Source of the DNA: Rhodoferax ferrireducens | GTDB lineage: Bacteria > Pseudomonadota > Gammaproteobacteria > Burkholderiales > Burkholderiaceae_C | Length of the DNA stretch: 64,000 nucleotides | Direction: 5' to 3' | Assembly (NCBI GenBank): GCA_002083775.1 | Contig: MTEI01000002.1 | Span: 1-64,000 of the forward strand | Shown: piece after piece, positions 35,781 to 45,396 of the stretch | Layout of the letters: the number at the start of each line of letters is the position of its first letter | Numbering within the stretch: position 1 is the stretch's first letter | The notes under the pieces: generated by a model | Told to the model about the DNA's origin: nothing | The model's input: only the letters and a program-made list of their open reading frames with translations | The model's database searches: none | Made by a program: the position numbers and the translations under genes

Positions 35781-37163
35781 ATGCACTTGCCAGCCTCTAT
35801 TTTCAAAGCCTACGACATTCGCGGCGTGGTGCCGAGCACGGTCAATGTGGAGATGGCCCAAGCACTGGGCCGCGCTTTTGGCACGGTGGCGCTGCGCGAA
35901 GGGCAAAAAGTGGTGGCGGTGGGGCGTGATGGGCGCTTGAGCGGCCCGGCGCTGAGCGCGGCGCTGGTCAGCGGTCTGGTGTCGGTGGGGATTGAGGTGC
36001 TTGACATCGGCAAAGCCACCACGCCCATGCTGTACTTTGCCGCCAACACCCTGTGTGCCAGTGGTATCCAGGTCACCGGCAGCCACAACCCCAAGGATTA
36101 CAACGGCTTCAAGATGGTGATGGCTGGCCGGGCTATCTACGGCGACGAGATCCAGACCCTGCGCCAGATCATGACCGACGAATCCTGGGCGCTGCAAGAG
36201 GGGGGGGCCGTGCGCAGTGTGGACGTGCTGGCTGCTTACGAGGCGCGCATTGTGAGCGGCATCAAGCTGGCGCGCCCGATGAAAATTGTGGTGGACTGTG
36301 GCAATGGCATTGCCGGTGCCTCAGCCCCTGACATTCTGCGTGCCATTGGCTGCGAGGTGACCGAACTCTTCAGCGAGGTCGATGGCAACTTTCCCAATCA
36401 CCACCCGGACCCGAGCAAACCCGAAAACCTGCGCGACGTGGTGGTGGCCCTCAAAGCGGGTGACGCCGAGATCGGCCTGGCCTTTGATGGCGATGGCGAC
36501 CGTCTGGGCATCGTAACCAAGGAAGGCAACACCATTTACCCGGACCGCCAGATGATGCTGTTTGCCCGCGACGTGCTCAAGCGCGCCCCTGGCGGCACCA
36601 TCGTGTTTGACGTGAAATGTTCGCAGCGCCTGGCACCTGCCATTGTGGCAGCGGGTGGGGTACCGATGATGTTCAAGACCGGGCACTCGCTGATCAAGGC
36701 CAAGATGAAAGAAATCGGCTCGCCGCTGGGTGGCGAGATGAGCGGCCACATCTTCTTCAAGGAGCGCTGGTACGGTTTTGACGACGGCACCTACGCCGGT
36801 TGCCGCCTGCTGGAAATTTTGAGCCAGTCACCTGATGCCAATGCGGTGCTCAACGCGCTGCCGACCAGTTTCTCCACCCCTGAGCTGAACGTGAAGTGCG
36901 CCGAGGGCGAGCCGCACGCTCTGGTCGATCAACTGGTGGCCAAGGTTAACTTCCCCGCACCCGCTGTCGTTACCACCATTGACGGCCTGCGCGTCGATTG
37001 GCCGGACGGTTTTGGTCTGATCCGCGCCAGCAACACCACGCCGGTGCTGGTGCTGCGTTTTGAAGGCCACACGCCCGAGGCGCTGGCGCGCATCCAGGCC
37101 GACATGCTGGCGCTGTTGCACACGCTCAAGCCCGATGCCACCTTTGACGAAGCGGCGCATTGA
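35781..37163 (+). CDS. Phosphomannomutase/phosphoglucomutase
   Basis: A 460-residue alpha-D-phosphohexomutase (AlgC/ManB type) that interconverts 6- and 1-phosphates of mannose and glucose for polysaccharide and LPS synthesis. The active-site Ser is in 'GIQVTGSHNPKDYNGFK' (about 98-114), the metal loop is 'LAFDGDGDRLG' (about 234-244), the sugar loop is 'GGEMSGHIFFKERW' (about 316-329), and the phosphate loop 'IRASNTTPVLVLRFE' is near the C-terminus. AAGGGA precedes the ATG at 35781. It is followed by waaC and waaA on the same strand. Confidence 0.93.
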   Translation: MHLPASIFKAYDIRGVVPSTVNVEMAQALGRAFGTVALREGQKVVAVGRDGRLSGPALSAALVSGLVSVGIEVLDIGKATTPMLYFAANTLCASGIQVTGSHNPKDYNGFKMVMAGRAIYGDEIQTLRQIMTDESWALQEGGAVRSVDVLAAYEARIVSGIKLARPMKIVVDCGNGIAGASAPDILRAIGCEVTELFSEVDGNFPNHHPDPSKPENLRDVVVALKAGDAEIGLAFDGDGDRLGIVTKEGNTIYPDRQMMLFARDVLKRAPGGTIVFDVKCSQRLAPAIVAAGGVPMMFKTGHSLIKAKMKEIGSPLGGEMSGHIFFKERWYGFDDGTYAGCRLLEILSQSPDANAVLNALPTSFSTPELNVKCAEGEPHALVDQLVAKVNFPAPAVVTTIDGLRVDWPDGFGLIRASNTTPVLVLRFEGHTPEALARIQADMLALLHTLKPDATFDEAAH

Positions 37164-37205
37164 GGTCACTTTGACAGGGCAACCGTTGATTGGCTGGACG
37201 CTGGT

Positions 37206-38288
37206 TTGCGCATCCTGATCGTCAAACTCTCCTCGCTGGGCGATGTGGTGCACGCCATGGCGGCTGTGCAGGACATCCGCCAGGCGCGCCCCGACGCGCA
37301 GATCGACTGGGTGGTGGAGCGCGCTTTTGCCCCGCTGGTGCTGCGTTGCAAGGGCGTGCACCGGGTGATTCCGTGCGAACTGCGGCGCTGGCGCAAAGCC
37401 ATGTTCAGCCCCGAGACACGCCAGGCCTGGCAACTGTTCAAGACTGATTTGCAGCAGGATGACTACGACGCGGTGATTGATCTACAGGGTCTGGCCAAGT
37501 CTGCACTGGTGTCGCGGCTGGCGCGTTTGACCCAAAGGGGCAAGCGCTACGGCTTGGCCAACCAGACCGAGGGCTCCAGCTTTGAAGCGCCTGCGCGCTG
37601 GGTGGCAGATGTGGCCATCACCCTGCCCGCACGCAGCCACGCCGTGACCCGCTCGCGCCAGCTGTGTGCGCAGGCGCTGGGCTACACGCTGCCGTTTTAT
37701 ATGTCTTTTGGGCTTCTGGCCGTTATGGATAAAGGGCTACCAGCTACAAAAAAATTAGCTTTCAGGACGGGTTTGCAAGGCATCGTGGCGCTGGTGCATG
37801 GCACCTCACGCGCTGACAAGGAGTGGCCGCTGGCCCATTGGCGCGAGCTGGGTGCGCGTCTGAACGCCGCCGGTTATATGGTCGCCCTGCCGCACGGCAG
37901 CGCGGCAGAAGAAGCCATGTGCAATGCCATTGCGCAAGATTTGCCGCACGCTCAGGTCTGGCCCCGGCTGGCGCTGGATGCGTTGACCGACACGCTTGCC
38001 AATTGCGACGGCGTCATCGGGGTCGATAGCGGCCTGAGCCACATCGCCGTGGCGCTGGATCTGGCGCATGTGCAGATTTACAACTTTGACACCGCCTGGC
38101 GCACCGGCCCGTTGGCCGAGCAGCAGGCCAGTGCAGGGGGCCCGCCGCCGCGCCAGGTGAGCCTGTTTGCCGAGCCCACGCCGTCGGTGGACAGCGTCTG
38201 GCAGGCCTGGGAAGCGGTGGCTACCGCCGCCGCGCAGGCCAGAATTTCAACCCCCACTTTCCGGGCCTCGGGCCTGGCCAGTCTGTGA
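37206..38288 (+). CDS. waaC: Lipopolysaccharide heptosyltransferase I
   Basis: A 360-residue GT9 glycosyltransferase that adds the first heptose to Kdo2-lipid A on the cytoplasmic face. 'ILIVKLSSLGDVVHAMAA' is the N-terminal family signature, 'DYDAVIDLQGLAKSAL' follows, and 'VALVHGTSRADKEWP' and 'CDGVIGVDSGLSHIAVAL' form the ADP-heptose site. It starts with TTG at 37206, the only start that gives the conserved N-terminus. Residues about 165-190 ('MSFGLLAVMDKGLPATKKLAF') interrupt the usual link between the two domains and are encoded by a palindromic repeat read in frame. The stop overlaps the waaA GTG start. Confidence 0.92.
   Translation: MRILIVKLSSLGDVVHAMAAVQDIRQARPDAQIDWVVERAFAPLVLRCKGVHRVIPCELRRWRKAMFSPETRQAWQLFKTDLQQDDYDAVIDLQGLAKSALVSRLARLTQRGKRYGLANQTEGSSFEAPARWVADVAITLPARSHAVTRSRQLCAQALGYTLPFYMSFGLLAVMDKGLPATKKLAFRTGLQGIVALVHGTSRADKEWPLAHWRELGARLNAAGYMVALPHGSAAEEAMCNAIAQDLPHAQVWPRLALDALTDTLANCDGVIGVDSGLSHIAVALDLAHVQIYNFDTAWRTGPLAEQQASAGGPPPRQVSLFAEPTPSVDSVWQAWEAVATAAAQARISTPTFRASGLASL
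37701..37764 (+). repeat. Palindromic repeat, copy 5, in frame within waaC
   Basis: CTTCTGGCCGTTATGGATAA and AGGGCTACCAGCTAC are clear variants of the repeat cores. The copy is translated as part of WaaC in the frame LLAVMDKGLPAT, the same frame as the copy in waaA. Confidence 0.85.
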
Positions 38289-39643
38289 TACGTACTCTCT
38301 ATTCGATAGCGATGTGGCTGGCCCAGCCGCTGCTCAAAATCAAACTCAAACGGCGTGGCCAGCAGGAACCCGGTTACCTGCTCGCCATTGACGAGCGCTT
38401 TGGCCGCTACAGCGCCCCGGTGCCGCCGCATGACGGCCCCACGGTGTGGGTGCACGCCGTGTCGCTGGGCGAAACGCGAGCGGCGGCGGTGTTGGTGGCC
38501 GCACTGCGCGATTTGATGCCCGACATGCGCCTGCTGCTCACCCACGGCACGGCCACCGGCCGCGCTGAGGGGGCCAAACTGCTTGAGCCGGGCGACCTAC
38601 AAGCCTGGCAGCCGTGGGACACGCCGGGTGCCACGCAGCGATTTCTCAAACATTTCAGGCCGCAGATTGGCGTGCTCATGGAGACTGAAATCTGGCCGAA
38701 CCTGGTGCATAGCTGCCATGTGCGGCAGATGCCGCTGGTGCTGGCCAGCGCCCGGCTGAGCGAAAAGTCCTTGCGGCAGGCACAAAAATGGTCCTGGCTG
38801 GCGCGCCCGGCCTTCACCGAACTCAACGCCGTCTGGCCACAAACGCCGACAGACGCTCAGCGCTTCCACCAGCTTGGTGCGCCGGTGCGCGCGGTGTTTG
38901 GCAACCTCAAGTTTGACGCCACGCCAGATGCCCGGCAGATTGCACTGGGGCGCAAGGCGCGTGCACGCATCGGCAAACCGGTGGTGATGTTCGCCAGCTC
39001 ACGCGAGGGCGAGGAGCTGGCGCTGCTGCAAATCCTTAAGGATTTTAGGCCTCTAGCCCTTATGGATAAAGGGCAGGTAGCTACTGATTTCGTAGTCAAT
39101 CAGGTGCAGTGGTTGATCGTCCCCCGGCACCCGCAGCGGTTTGATGCAGTCGCCGAGTTGGTCACCGACCAGGGTTTTGCCGTGTCACGCCGCAGCAGCT
39201 GGGGCGTGCAGGGGCCGGAATTGCCCGAGGCTGCGGCAGGCCAGCCGCCCACGGTCTGGCTGGGCGACTCGCTGGGTGAGATGGCGCTGTATTTCGGCCT
39301 GGCCGATGTGGCTTTGTTGGGTGGCAGTTTTGAGCCTCTGGGTGGGCAAAACCTGATCGAAGCCGCGGCCTGTGGCTGCCCGGTGCTGATGGGGCTGCAC
39401 ACCTTCAACTTTGCCAAAGCCGCCGAGCAGGCGCTGGCGGCAGGCGCTGCGCTGCGGGTGGCTGACCTGGCCGAGGCGGTCACCGTGGCCGGTGAACTGG
39501 TGGCTGATGCTGATCGGCTGGCCAGCGCCCGCCAGTCCTGCAGTGACTTTTCACAGGCGCACCGTGGCGCCGCGCACGGCCTGGCGCGTGCCATCGTGCA
39601 TGTGATGAATGCCTCGGTGGCGGGCTTGGTGGAAACCGGTTGA
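38285..39643 (+). CDS. waaA: 3-deoxy-D-manno-octulosonic acid transferase
   Basis: A 452-residue GT30 enzyme that adds Kdo to lipid IVA. It has an N-terminal membrane anchor (about 3-18), 'WVHAVSLGETRAA' (about 55-67, containing the catalytic acidic residue), 'METEIWPNL' (about 135), 'VPRHPQRFD' (about 278) and the C-terminal nucleotide site 'LGGSFEPLGGQNLIEAAACG'. The GTG start overlaps the waaC stop (GTGA). Residues about 252-272 ('DFRPLALMDKGQVATDF') are an insertion encoded by a palindromic repeat, placed in the linker before the CMP-Kdo-binding domain, where length variation is likely to be tolerated. It is convergent with tolC. Confidence 0.93.
   Translation: MIRTLYSIAMWLAQPLLKIKLKRRGQQEPGYLLAIDERFGRYSAPVPPHDGPTVWVHAVSLGETRAAAVLVAALRDLMPDMRLLLTHGTATGRAEGAKLLEPGDLQAWQPWDTPGATQRFLKHFRPQIGVLMETEIWPNLVHSCHVRQMPLVLASARLSEKSLRQAQKWSWLARPAFTELNAVWPQTPTDAQRFHQLGAPVRAVFGNLKFDATPDARQIALGRKARARIGKPVVMFASSREGEELALLQILKDFRPLALMDKGQVATDFVVNQVQWLIVPRHPQRFDAVAELVTDQGFAVSRRSSWGVQGPELPEAAAGQPPTVWLGDSLGEMALYFGLADVALLGGSFEPLGGQNLIEAAACGCPVLMGLHTFNFAKAAEQALAAGAALRVADLAEAVTVAGELVADADRLASARQSCSDFSQAHRGAAHGLARAIVHVMNASVAGLVETG
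39042..39096 (+). repeat. Palindromic repeat, copy 6, in frame within waaA
   Basis: GGCCTCTAGCCCTTATGGAT and AAAGGGCAGGTAGCTACTGA match the repeat cores. It is translated as PLALMDKGQVAT, the same frame and orientation as the waaC copy 1.3 kb upstream. Confidence 0.88.
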
Positions 39644-39657
39644 GGTTGACGTCAACG

Positions 39658-39696
39658 GCTGTCATCCCGGACGCGATCCGGGATCCATGGCAAGCC
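39658..39696. repeat. GTCAT...ATCCATGG repeat between convergent waaA and tolC
   Basis: GGCTGTCATCCCGG-acgcg-atCCGGGATCCATGGC shares its ends (GGCTGTCAT and ATCCATGGC) with the element at 24515-24547 but has a different stem, ATCCCGG/CCGGGAT. Keeping a stem with a different sequence supports a structured repeat. It lies between two convergent stops, where it may act as a two-way terminator. Confidence 0.75.
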
Positions 39697-39744
39697 ATGA
39701 CAAATGACCTACTGCAATGTAGGTGGCTTTGCAGCCCTGCGCGC

Positions 39745-41067
39745 TTACCTGGCCAGCAAGGCGTTGACCGCGTTCAGGTCGTCTTCTTTCAAAGAGCCAT
39801 TGGCCTGGCGCAGTTTCAAGCCGCCCAGCAGCACGTCATAACGCGCCTTGGCCAGTTTGGCCTTGGTGTCAAACAGGGTGGTTTGCGCGTTCAGCACGTC
39901 AATGTTGATGCGCACGCCCACCTGGTAACCTAACTTTGTAGCATCCAGGGCGCTCTGGCTGGAGGCCTCCGCTGCTTCCAGCGCTTTCACCTGGCCCAGG
40001 CCAGACTGCACGCCAAAGAAGGCGCTGCGCGTGCCTTGTGCCACGTTGCGCGTGGCGGCGTCCAGGTCAGAGCGTGATTTTTCTTCCAGTGCCACGGTTT
40101 CCTTGACGCGGTTCTGAATCGCGTAGCCAGCAAACAGTGGCAGGTTGAAGGCCAGGCCCACTGTGGCGGCGTTGGTGCGGTAGTCACCTGCGTAACTGGC
40201 AGAGCCGTCGTTTTTTGTGATGTTGTAGCTGCCCGTCAAGTCCAAGGTGGGCTTGTGGCCAGCCTGGGCTTTCTGGGTTTCCAGCTGCGCCACTTCCAGC
40301 GCCAGGCGCGCCTGTTGCACCGCCGGAGAAAGTTCTTGTGACTGGGCCACCCAGGGCGCGACCTCATCAGGGGTGATGGCAGGCAGGACGACCGGCACCG
40401 CCAGAGGTTTGGGTGCTGCGACGGCGCGCCCGGTGACTTGGTCAAGCGCCAGCTTTTTGATACGCAGGTCGTTTTCAGCCGCTATTTCCTGAGCCAACAC
40501 CAAGTCTGACTTGGCCTGGGCCTCACGCGTGTCGGTGATGGTGGCGGTGCCAACTTCAAAGTTGCGCTTGGCTGAGGCCAGTTGCTCTGACACGGCCGTT
40601 TTTTGTGCCTTGACAAAGTCCAGGTTGTCCTGCGCGGCCAGCACGTCAAAGTAGGCTTGGCTGACGCGCACGATCAGGTCCTGGTCCGCGGCCAGCAACT
40701 GCGCCTGGGCCAGCGCGGCCTGTTTTTTGCCTTGTTCGGCGGTGGCCACATTGGCCGGACGGTACAGCGGCTGCGAGGCGCTCACGGTGGCGCTTTGACT
40801 GCCAAAACCGCCACGGTCAAATTGGGTGGTGTTGCTGCTCACGTCAGTGCGGCTGGCACCCAGCCCCAGGCCGATGGTCGGCAGCAGGCCCGCCCGGGCT
40901 TGCTCACCTTTGGCCAGATTGGCCTCATACAGTGACTTGGCCGACTGGTATGGCGCATCAAATGCCTTGGCTGACTGGTACAAATCCACCAAACTTTGCG
41001 CCTGTGCAGGGAGCGCCAGCGTGGCTGTGATGGCGAGCGTGAGAGGAAGCAGACGCAAAATGTTCAT
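39745..41067 (-). CDS. tolC: TolC family outer-membrane channel
   Basis: A 440-residue TolC protein. The signal peptide (about 1-23, 'LPLTLAITATLALPAQAQ') is followed by two outer-membrane efflux repeats (about 28-215 and 235-425) of alpha-barrel coiled coils and beta strands, with 'SLVDLYQSAKAFDAPYQSA' at the mature N-terminus, typical of TolC. It is third in the order pcm, rhodanese, tolC on the minus strand. An RND pump with its adaptor but no channel of its own lies 1.1 kb upstream on the same strand, so TolC may be its partner as well as serving other exporters. Confidence 0.93.
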   Translation of the reverse strand: MNILRLLPLTLAITATLALPAQAQSLVDLYQSAKAFDAPYQSAKSLYEANLAKGEQARAGLLPTIGLGLGASRTDVSSNTTQFDRGGFGSQSATVSASQPLYRPANVATAEQGKKQAALAQAQLLAADQDLIVRVSQAYFDVLAAQDNLDFVKAQKTAVSEQLASAKRNFEVGTATITDTREAQAKSDLVLAQEIAAENDLRIKKLALDQVTGRAVAAPKPLAVPVVLPAITPDEVAPWVAQSQELSPAVQQARLALEVAQLETQKAQAGHKPTLDLTGSYNITKNDGSASYAGDYRTNAATVGLAFNLPLFAGYAIQNRVKETVALEEKSRSDLDAATRNVAQGTRSAFFGVQSGLGQVKALEAAEASSQSALDATKLGYQVGVRINIDVLNAQTTLFDTKAKLAKARYDVLLGGLKLRQANGSLKEDDLNAVNALLAR

Positions 41068-41092
41068 GGTAATCCAGTGTTTTGGGCAGAAG

Positions 41093-41434
41093 TCAGTAAC
41101 GTGGCACCGTCGGGTCTACCTCGGCAGACCAGGCGTTGATGCCGCCGGCGATGTTGGCGACATGCTCGAAGCCACGCGCTTTCAGGAACGAAGCCACCTG
41201 CATGCTGCGCGCGCCGTGGTGGCAAAGGCAGGCAATGGGTTGGCTCGGTTTCAGTTCGTTGAGGCGTGGCGGAATCACACCCATGGGAATGGTGATGAGC
41301 TCGAAACCGTCGGCCTTGATGCTGGCCATGCGCAACTCGTAGGGCTCGCGCACATCCAGCACGGCCGGGCTGCCAAATTCCTTGACTGATTCCAGCCAAG
41401 CCGGGAGTTGTGAGGGGCGAATCTGGGTGATCAT
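41093..41434 (-). CDS. Rhodanese-domain protein
   Basis: A 113-residue single-domain rhodanese. The active-site loop is 'CLCHHGARSMQVASFL' with Cys in CHHGARS, and 'AVLDVREPYELRMASI' is the other family signature. Such proteins carry sulfur as a cysteine persulfide; the acceptor is unknown. The ATG at 41434 is two bases after the pcm stop, so translation is coupled. It precedes tolC by 25 bases. Confidence 0.9.
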   Translation of the reverse strand: MITQIRPSQLPAWLESVKEFGSPAVLDVREPYELRMASIKADGFELITIPMGVIPPRLNELKPSQPIACLCHHGARSMQVASFLKARGFEHVANIAGGINAWSAEVDPTVPRY

Positions 41435-41436
41435 TG

Positions 41437-42099
41437 TCAGAATTTGAAGCTGGGGGGTTGCGGGAAGTTCACCAAACGCGGGGCGTTGTCGTCCCACTTT
41501 TCGTCGGTCTTGAAATTGGTCTCGCTGGTGCGGGTGACCACCAGGGCATGCATGATGGGCTCGTCACCGACGATCGCCACCAGGCGCCCCCCCACCTTGA
41601 GCTGGCCCAGCAGCGCCTGCGGCACTTCAGCCACCGAGCCACCGAGAAAGATCACGTCAAAAGGCCCCTCGGCAGCGGCGCCTTGTGCGCCGTCAGCGCA
41701 GCGCACCTCGGCATTGTGGATATTGGCGCGCTGCAGGTTGGCGCGGGCCAGGTCGGCGAGTTCAGGGTTGATTTCCAGCGAGATCACGCGCTGCGCCTGG
41801 CTGGCCAAAACGGCGGTGGTGAAGCCACTGCCCGTGCCGATTTCGAGCACCTTGTCGGTGGGCTGCACAGCAGCGTCTTGCAGCAAGCGCGCCTGGATGC
41901 GTGGCTCCAGCATCACCTGCTGGGCGGGCAGCGGCACCGCCATGTCGGCAAACGCCATCGCCTTGTAGGCCGTGGGCACAAAGTCCTCGCGCTTGATGGC
42001 CGACATCAGGTGCAAAACGGTCGCGTCAGCCACATCCCACGGGCGGATCTGTTGCTCGATCATGTTGAAACGGGCTTGCTCAATATTGGGCAGATTCAT
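41437..42099 (-). CDS. pcm: Protein-L-isoaspartate O-methyltransferase
   Basis: A 220-residue SAM-dependent enzyme that repairs isoaspartyl residues in aged proteins. 'VLEIGTGSGFTTAVLAS' (about 78-94) is the SAM-binding glycine loop, 'FDVIFLGGSVAEVPQALLGQL' (about 145-165) follows, and 'PRIQARLLQDAAVQPTDKVL' is the region before the loop. GGSV replaces the more usual TAA(A) motif, as in several betaproteobacterial members. I use the ATG at 42099, which starts 'MNLPNIEQARFNMIEQQIRP'; the frame is open 26 codons further upstream. Confidence 0.9.
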   Translation of the reverse strand: MNLPNIEQARFNMIEQQIRPWDVADATVLHLMSAIKREDFVPTAYKAMAFADMAVPLPAQQVMLEPRIQARLLQDAAVQPTDKVLEIGTGSGFTTAVLASQAQRVISLEINPELADLARANLQRANIHNAEVRCADGAQGAAAEGPFDVIFLGGSVAEVPQALLGQLKVGGRLVAIVGDEPIMHALVVTRTSETNFKTDEKWDDNAPRLVNFPQPPSFKF

Positions 42100-42201
42100 C
42101 TGGTTACTCCGGGGGGTATGGTAGGTGAGTTGAACGATTTTAACTGGCGCCAGCGCAAAGACCCGGTGCCAACCCATGGCTTTACCGGGATTTACCTGGT
42201 C

Positions 42202-45200
42202 TTAACCCATGCTCGTCGCCACTGGCTGCAACGGTTTGGGGCCAAACACGCGCCTGAGCCACTGCGCCAGGTCATCCATGTAGCAGTACACCACGGGCAC
42301 CACCACCAGAGTGAGCAGTGACGAGGTGATGACGCCGCCAATCACCGCCTGGCCCATGGGCGCGCGCATTTCCGAGCCCTCGGTCATGGCAAAGGCCAGT
42401 GGCACCATGCCGAAAATCATCGCCAGGGTGGTCATCAGAATCGGGCGCAACCGCACCCGGGCGGCCATCAGCAGGGCTTCATGGCGCGGCAGACCAGGCT
42501 GGGGGTTACCGTTGTCATCCAGCGTGGATTCACGCGCACGGATGGCAAAGTCCACCAGCAGAATCGCATTTTTGGTGACCAGCCCCATCAGCATCACCAC
42601 CCCGATCACCGAAAACATCGACAGCGTCGAGTTGAACAGCATCAGCGCCAGCACCACGCCAATGAGTGTCAGCGGCAGCGCTGTCATCAGTGCCAGTGGC
42701 TGGAAGAAGCTCTTGAACTGGCTGGCCAGAATCATGTAGATGAACACAATCGCCAGCACCAGGGCCGAGACCGCATAACCAAAGGCTTCGCCCATGTCTT
42801 TGGTGGAGCCGCTGAACTTGTAGCTGTAGCCCGGCGGCATGGCAATGCTGTCCATGGCGACCTTGATGTCGGCCGAGATCTGGCCCGCCGCGCGGCCTGA
42901 CACGTTGCCGGAAATGGCGACTTCGCGGGTCAGATCGCGCCGGTTGATCTGGTTCGAGCCGGTTGAGGCCACCACGCTGGCCACTTGGCTCAGGCGTACC
43001 ACGCGCGAGCTGCCGTCGGCATTTGTTCCCAGCGTGAAGGGCAGGTTGTCCAGGTCTGACGGCTGGTTGCGCGCTTGGGGTGCCAGGCGCACGTTCACGT
43101 CATAGGTCTGGTCGTCCGGCGCGCGCCAGTTGCCCACAGTTTGCCCGGCCACCAGGGTGCGCAGGGCGTTGCCGATCTGCGCCACGCTCAGGCCCAGGTC
43201 AGACGCAGCTTCCCGGTGCACCTGCACGTCCAGGGTGGGTTTGTCGGGTTTGAGCGACGAGTCCAGGTCCACCAGGCCGGGCACATTGCGGATCTTGTCC
43301 AGCGCCATGTCGGTCAGGCGCGCCAGCTCGGCAATGTCGGCCCCCTGGATCGAGAAGGCAATCTGCTTCTGGCCACCAATGGGGTCCAGCAGGCCCACAT
43401 GGGTGACGATGATGCCCGGCACCTGGCGTAGGCGTTGGCGCAGGATCACCGACATCTCTTCCAGGCTGCGGCTGCGTTGTTTGCGGTCCACCAGGCGGAT
43501 GTAGACGCTGGCGTAGATTTTCCCCATGGCGTTGCCGGTGTTGATGGTCGTCAGCGTGTAATTCACTTCGGGGAACGAGCGGATGATGCCTTCCACCTGG
43601 CGCGCACGCTCTTCGGTCACCTCCAGGGAAGATCCCACCGGTGTGTTGAAGGTGACGCTGGTCTCAGAAAAGTCGGACTTGGGCACAAACTCGGTGCCCA
43701 GCAGCGGCACCATGAAGAGGCTGGTGACAAACACCACCACGGCCAGCCCGATGGTGCCGAGCTTGTGGGCCAGTGCCCGGCGCAGAATGGCCTGATAAAA
43801 GTCCACCAGCGCATCGGTGGCATGGTCAAACAAGGCCGTCACGCGGCCAATGGTGCGGTCGTAAAAGGAGCGCGGCGCATGGCGCTTGCCATGCGCTTCA
43901 ATGCTCGGGTCGTGCCAGATGCTCGACAGCATGGGGTCGAGCGTGAAGCTGACGAACATCGAAATCAGCACTGCGGCCACGATGGTCAGGCCAAACTCGT
44001 GGAAAAACTTGCCGATGATGCCGCCCATGAAGCCAATCGGCAGAAACACTGCCACGATCGACAGCGTGGTGGCAAACACCGCCAGACCGATCTCGCTGGT
44101 ACCGTCCATGGCCGCCTGAAACGCGCCTTTGCCCATCTGCACATGGCGCACGATGTTCTCGCGCACCACAATGGCGTCGTCAATCAGCAGGCCCACACAC
44201 AGGCTCAGCGCCATCATGGTGATCATGTTGATGGTGAAGCCCAGCAGGTTCATGAAGAAGAAGGTGCCAATCAGCGCAATCGGCAGCGTCAGCCCGGTGA
44301 TGATGGTGGAGCGCCAGGAGTTCAGGAACAAAAACACAATCAGCACGGTCAGGCCCGCACCCTCAATCAGCGTTTGCTGCACATTCGCCACCGACACGCG
44401 GATTTGCCGCGAGTTGTCGGTGATCTGGGTCAGCTTCACGCCCGGTGGCAGTTGCGACTGCATGGTTTGCAGGGTTTTCTTGAGCCCATCCACCACCGCA
44501 ATGGTGTTTTCGTCCTGCGATTTTTGAATGTTCAGCAGCAGCGTGCGTTGGCCGTTGTACAACGCCAGGCTCTCGATCTCCTGGGCACCGTCGGTCACTT
44601 GGGCCACTTGTTCCACCCGCACCGGCGCGCCGTTTTTGCGGGTGATGATGATGCGCCCGAAGTCTTCCGGGCGCTGCACCCGGGCTGCAATCTGGATCAC
44701 GCGGTCTTGGTCTGCTGAGCGGATGGTGCCTGCGGGATAGTCCTGGTTTTCGCTGCGCACCGCGTTCACCACCTGGTCGGGGGTGATGCCAAAGGCTTCT
44801 AGCGCGACCGGATTCAGGTAGATGTTGATCTCGCGCTTGCTGCCGCCCACCAGCGTGACCGAGCCAACGCCGCGCACGTTTTCCAGCCGCTTCTTGAACA
44901 CTTGCTCGGCCCAGTTGGTGAGTTCCACCGGGTTCATGGCCTGGCCAGGCACGCTGTCGTCAGGCAGCACCGCCACCGACCAGATCGCCCGGCTGCTGGG
45001 GTCAAAGCGCAGCACGCGCGGCTCTTTGACCTCGGTGCGCAGCAGCGGCCGGATCGAGGCCACTTTTTCACGCACGTCGTCGGCAGCCTTGCGGCCATCC
45101 ATGTGCAGGCCGAATTCGATGATCACCACCGATGTGCCCTCGTAAGAGCGTGAGGTCAGGGCGTTGATGCCAGCGATGGCGTTGACACCTTCCTCGATTT

Positions 45201-45396
45201 TTTTGGTGACTTCGCTCTCCACAATCTCGGGCGAGGCGCCGGGGTAGTCGGTACTGATCACCACCACTGGAAAGTCGATGTTGGGGAACTGGTCGACCTG
45301 CAACCGCTGGATGGAGAACAAGCCCAGTACCACCAGGGCCAGCATCATCATGGTGGCAAAGACCGGGTTGGTCAGGCTGATACGGGTGAACCACAT
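42202..45396 (-). CDS. RND multidrug efflux transporter (AcrB/MdtB type)
   Basis: A 1,064-residue inner-membrane proton-driven pump. Twelve helices surround two large periplasmic loops. '[20 protein letters not shown]' is in the first porter domain, '[17 protein letters not shown]' (about 403-419) holds the paired aspartates of the proton relay, and '[17 protein letters not shown]' (about 955-971) is the matching helix in the second half. It is cotranscribed with its adaptor: its ATG directly follows the adaptor TGA with no gap. Substrates are probably hydrophobic or amphiphilic compounds; specificity is unknown. Confidence 0.94.
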   Translation of the reverse strand: MWFTRISLTNPVFATMMMLALVVLGLFSIQRLQVDQFPNIDFPVVVISTDYPGASPEIVESEVTKKIEEGVNAIAGINALTSRSYEGTSVVIIEFGLHMDGRKAADDVREKVASIRPLLRTEVKEPRVLRFDPSSRAIWSVAVLPDDSVPGQAMNPVELTNWAEQVFKKRLENVRGVGSVTLVGGSKREINIYLNPVALEAFGITPDQVVNAVRSENQDYPAGTIRSADQDRVIQIAARVQRPEDFGRIIITRKNGAPVRVEQVAQVTDGAQEIESLALYNGQRTLLLNIQKSQDENTIAVVDGLKKTLQTMQSQLPPGVKLTQITDNSRQIRVSVANVQQTLIEGAGLTVLIVFLFLNSWRSTIITGLTLPIALIGTFFFMNLLGFTINMITMMALSLCVGLLIDDAIVVRENIVRHVQMGKGAFQAAMDGTSEIGLAVFATTLSIVAVFLPIGFMGGIIGKFFHEFGLTIVAAVLISMFVSFTLDPMLSSIWHDPSIEAHGKRHAPRSFYDRTIGRVTALFDHATDALVDFYQAILRRALAHKLGTIGLAVVVFVTSLFMVPLLGTEFVPKSDFSETSVTFNTPVGSSLEVTEERARQVEGIIRSFPEVNYTLTTINTGNAMGKIYASVYIRLVDRKQRSRSLEEMSVILRQRLRQVPGIIVTHVGLLDPIGGQKQIAFSIQGADIAELARLTDMALDKIRNVPGLVDLDSSLKPDKPTLDVQVHREAASDLGLSVAQIGNALRTLVAGQTVGNWRAPDDQTYDVNVRLAPQARNQPSDLDNLPFTLGTNADGSSRVVRLSQVASVVASTGSNQINRRDLTREVAISGNVSGRAAGQISADIKVAMDSIAMPPGYSYKFSGSTKDMGEAFGYAVSALVLAIVFIYMILASQFKSFFQPLALMTALPLTLIGVVLALMLFNSTLSMFSVIGVVMLMGLVTKNAILLVDFAIRARESTLDDNGNPQPGLPRHEALLMAARVRLRPILMTTLAMIFGMVPLAFAMTEGSEMRAPMGQAVIGGVITSSLLTLVVVPVVYCYMDDLAQWLRRVFGPKPLQPVATSMG

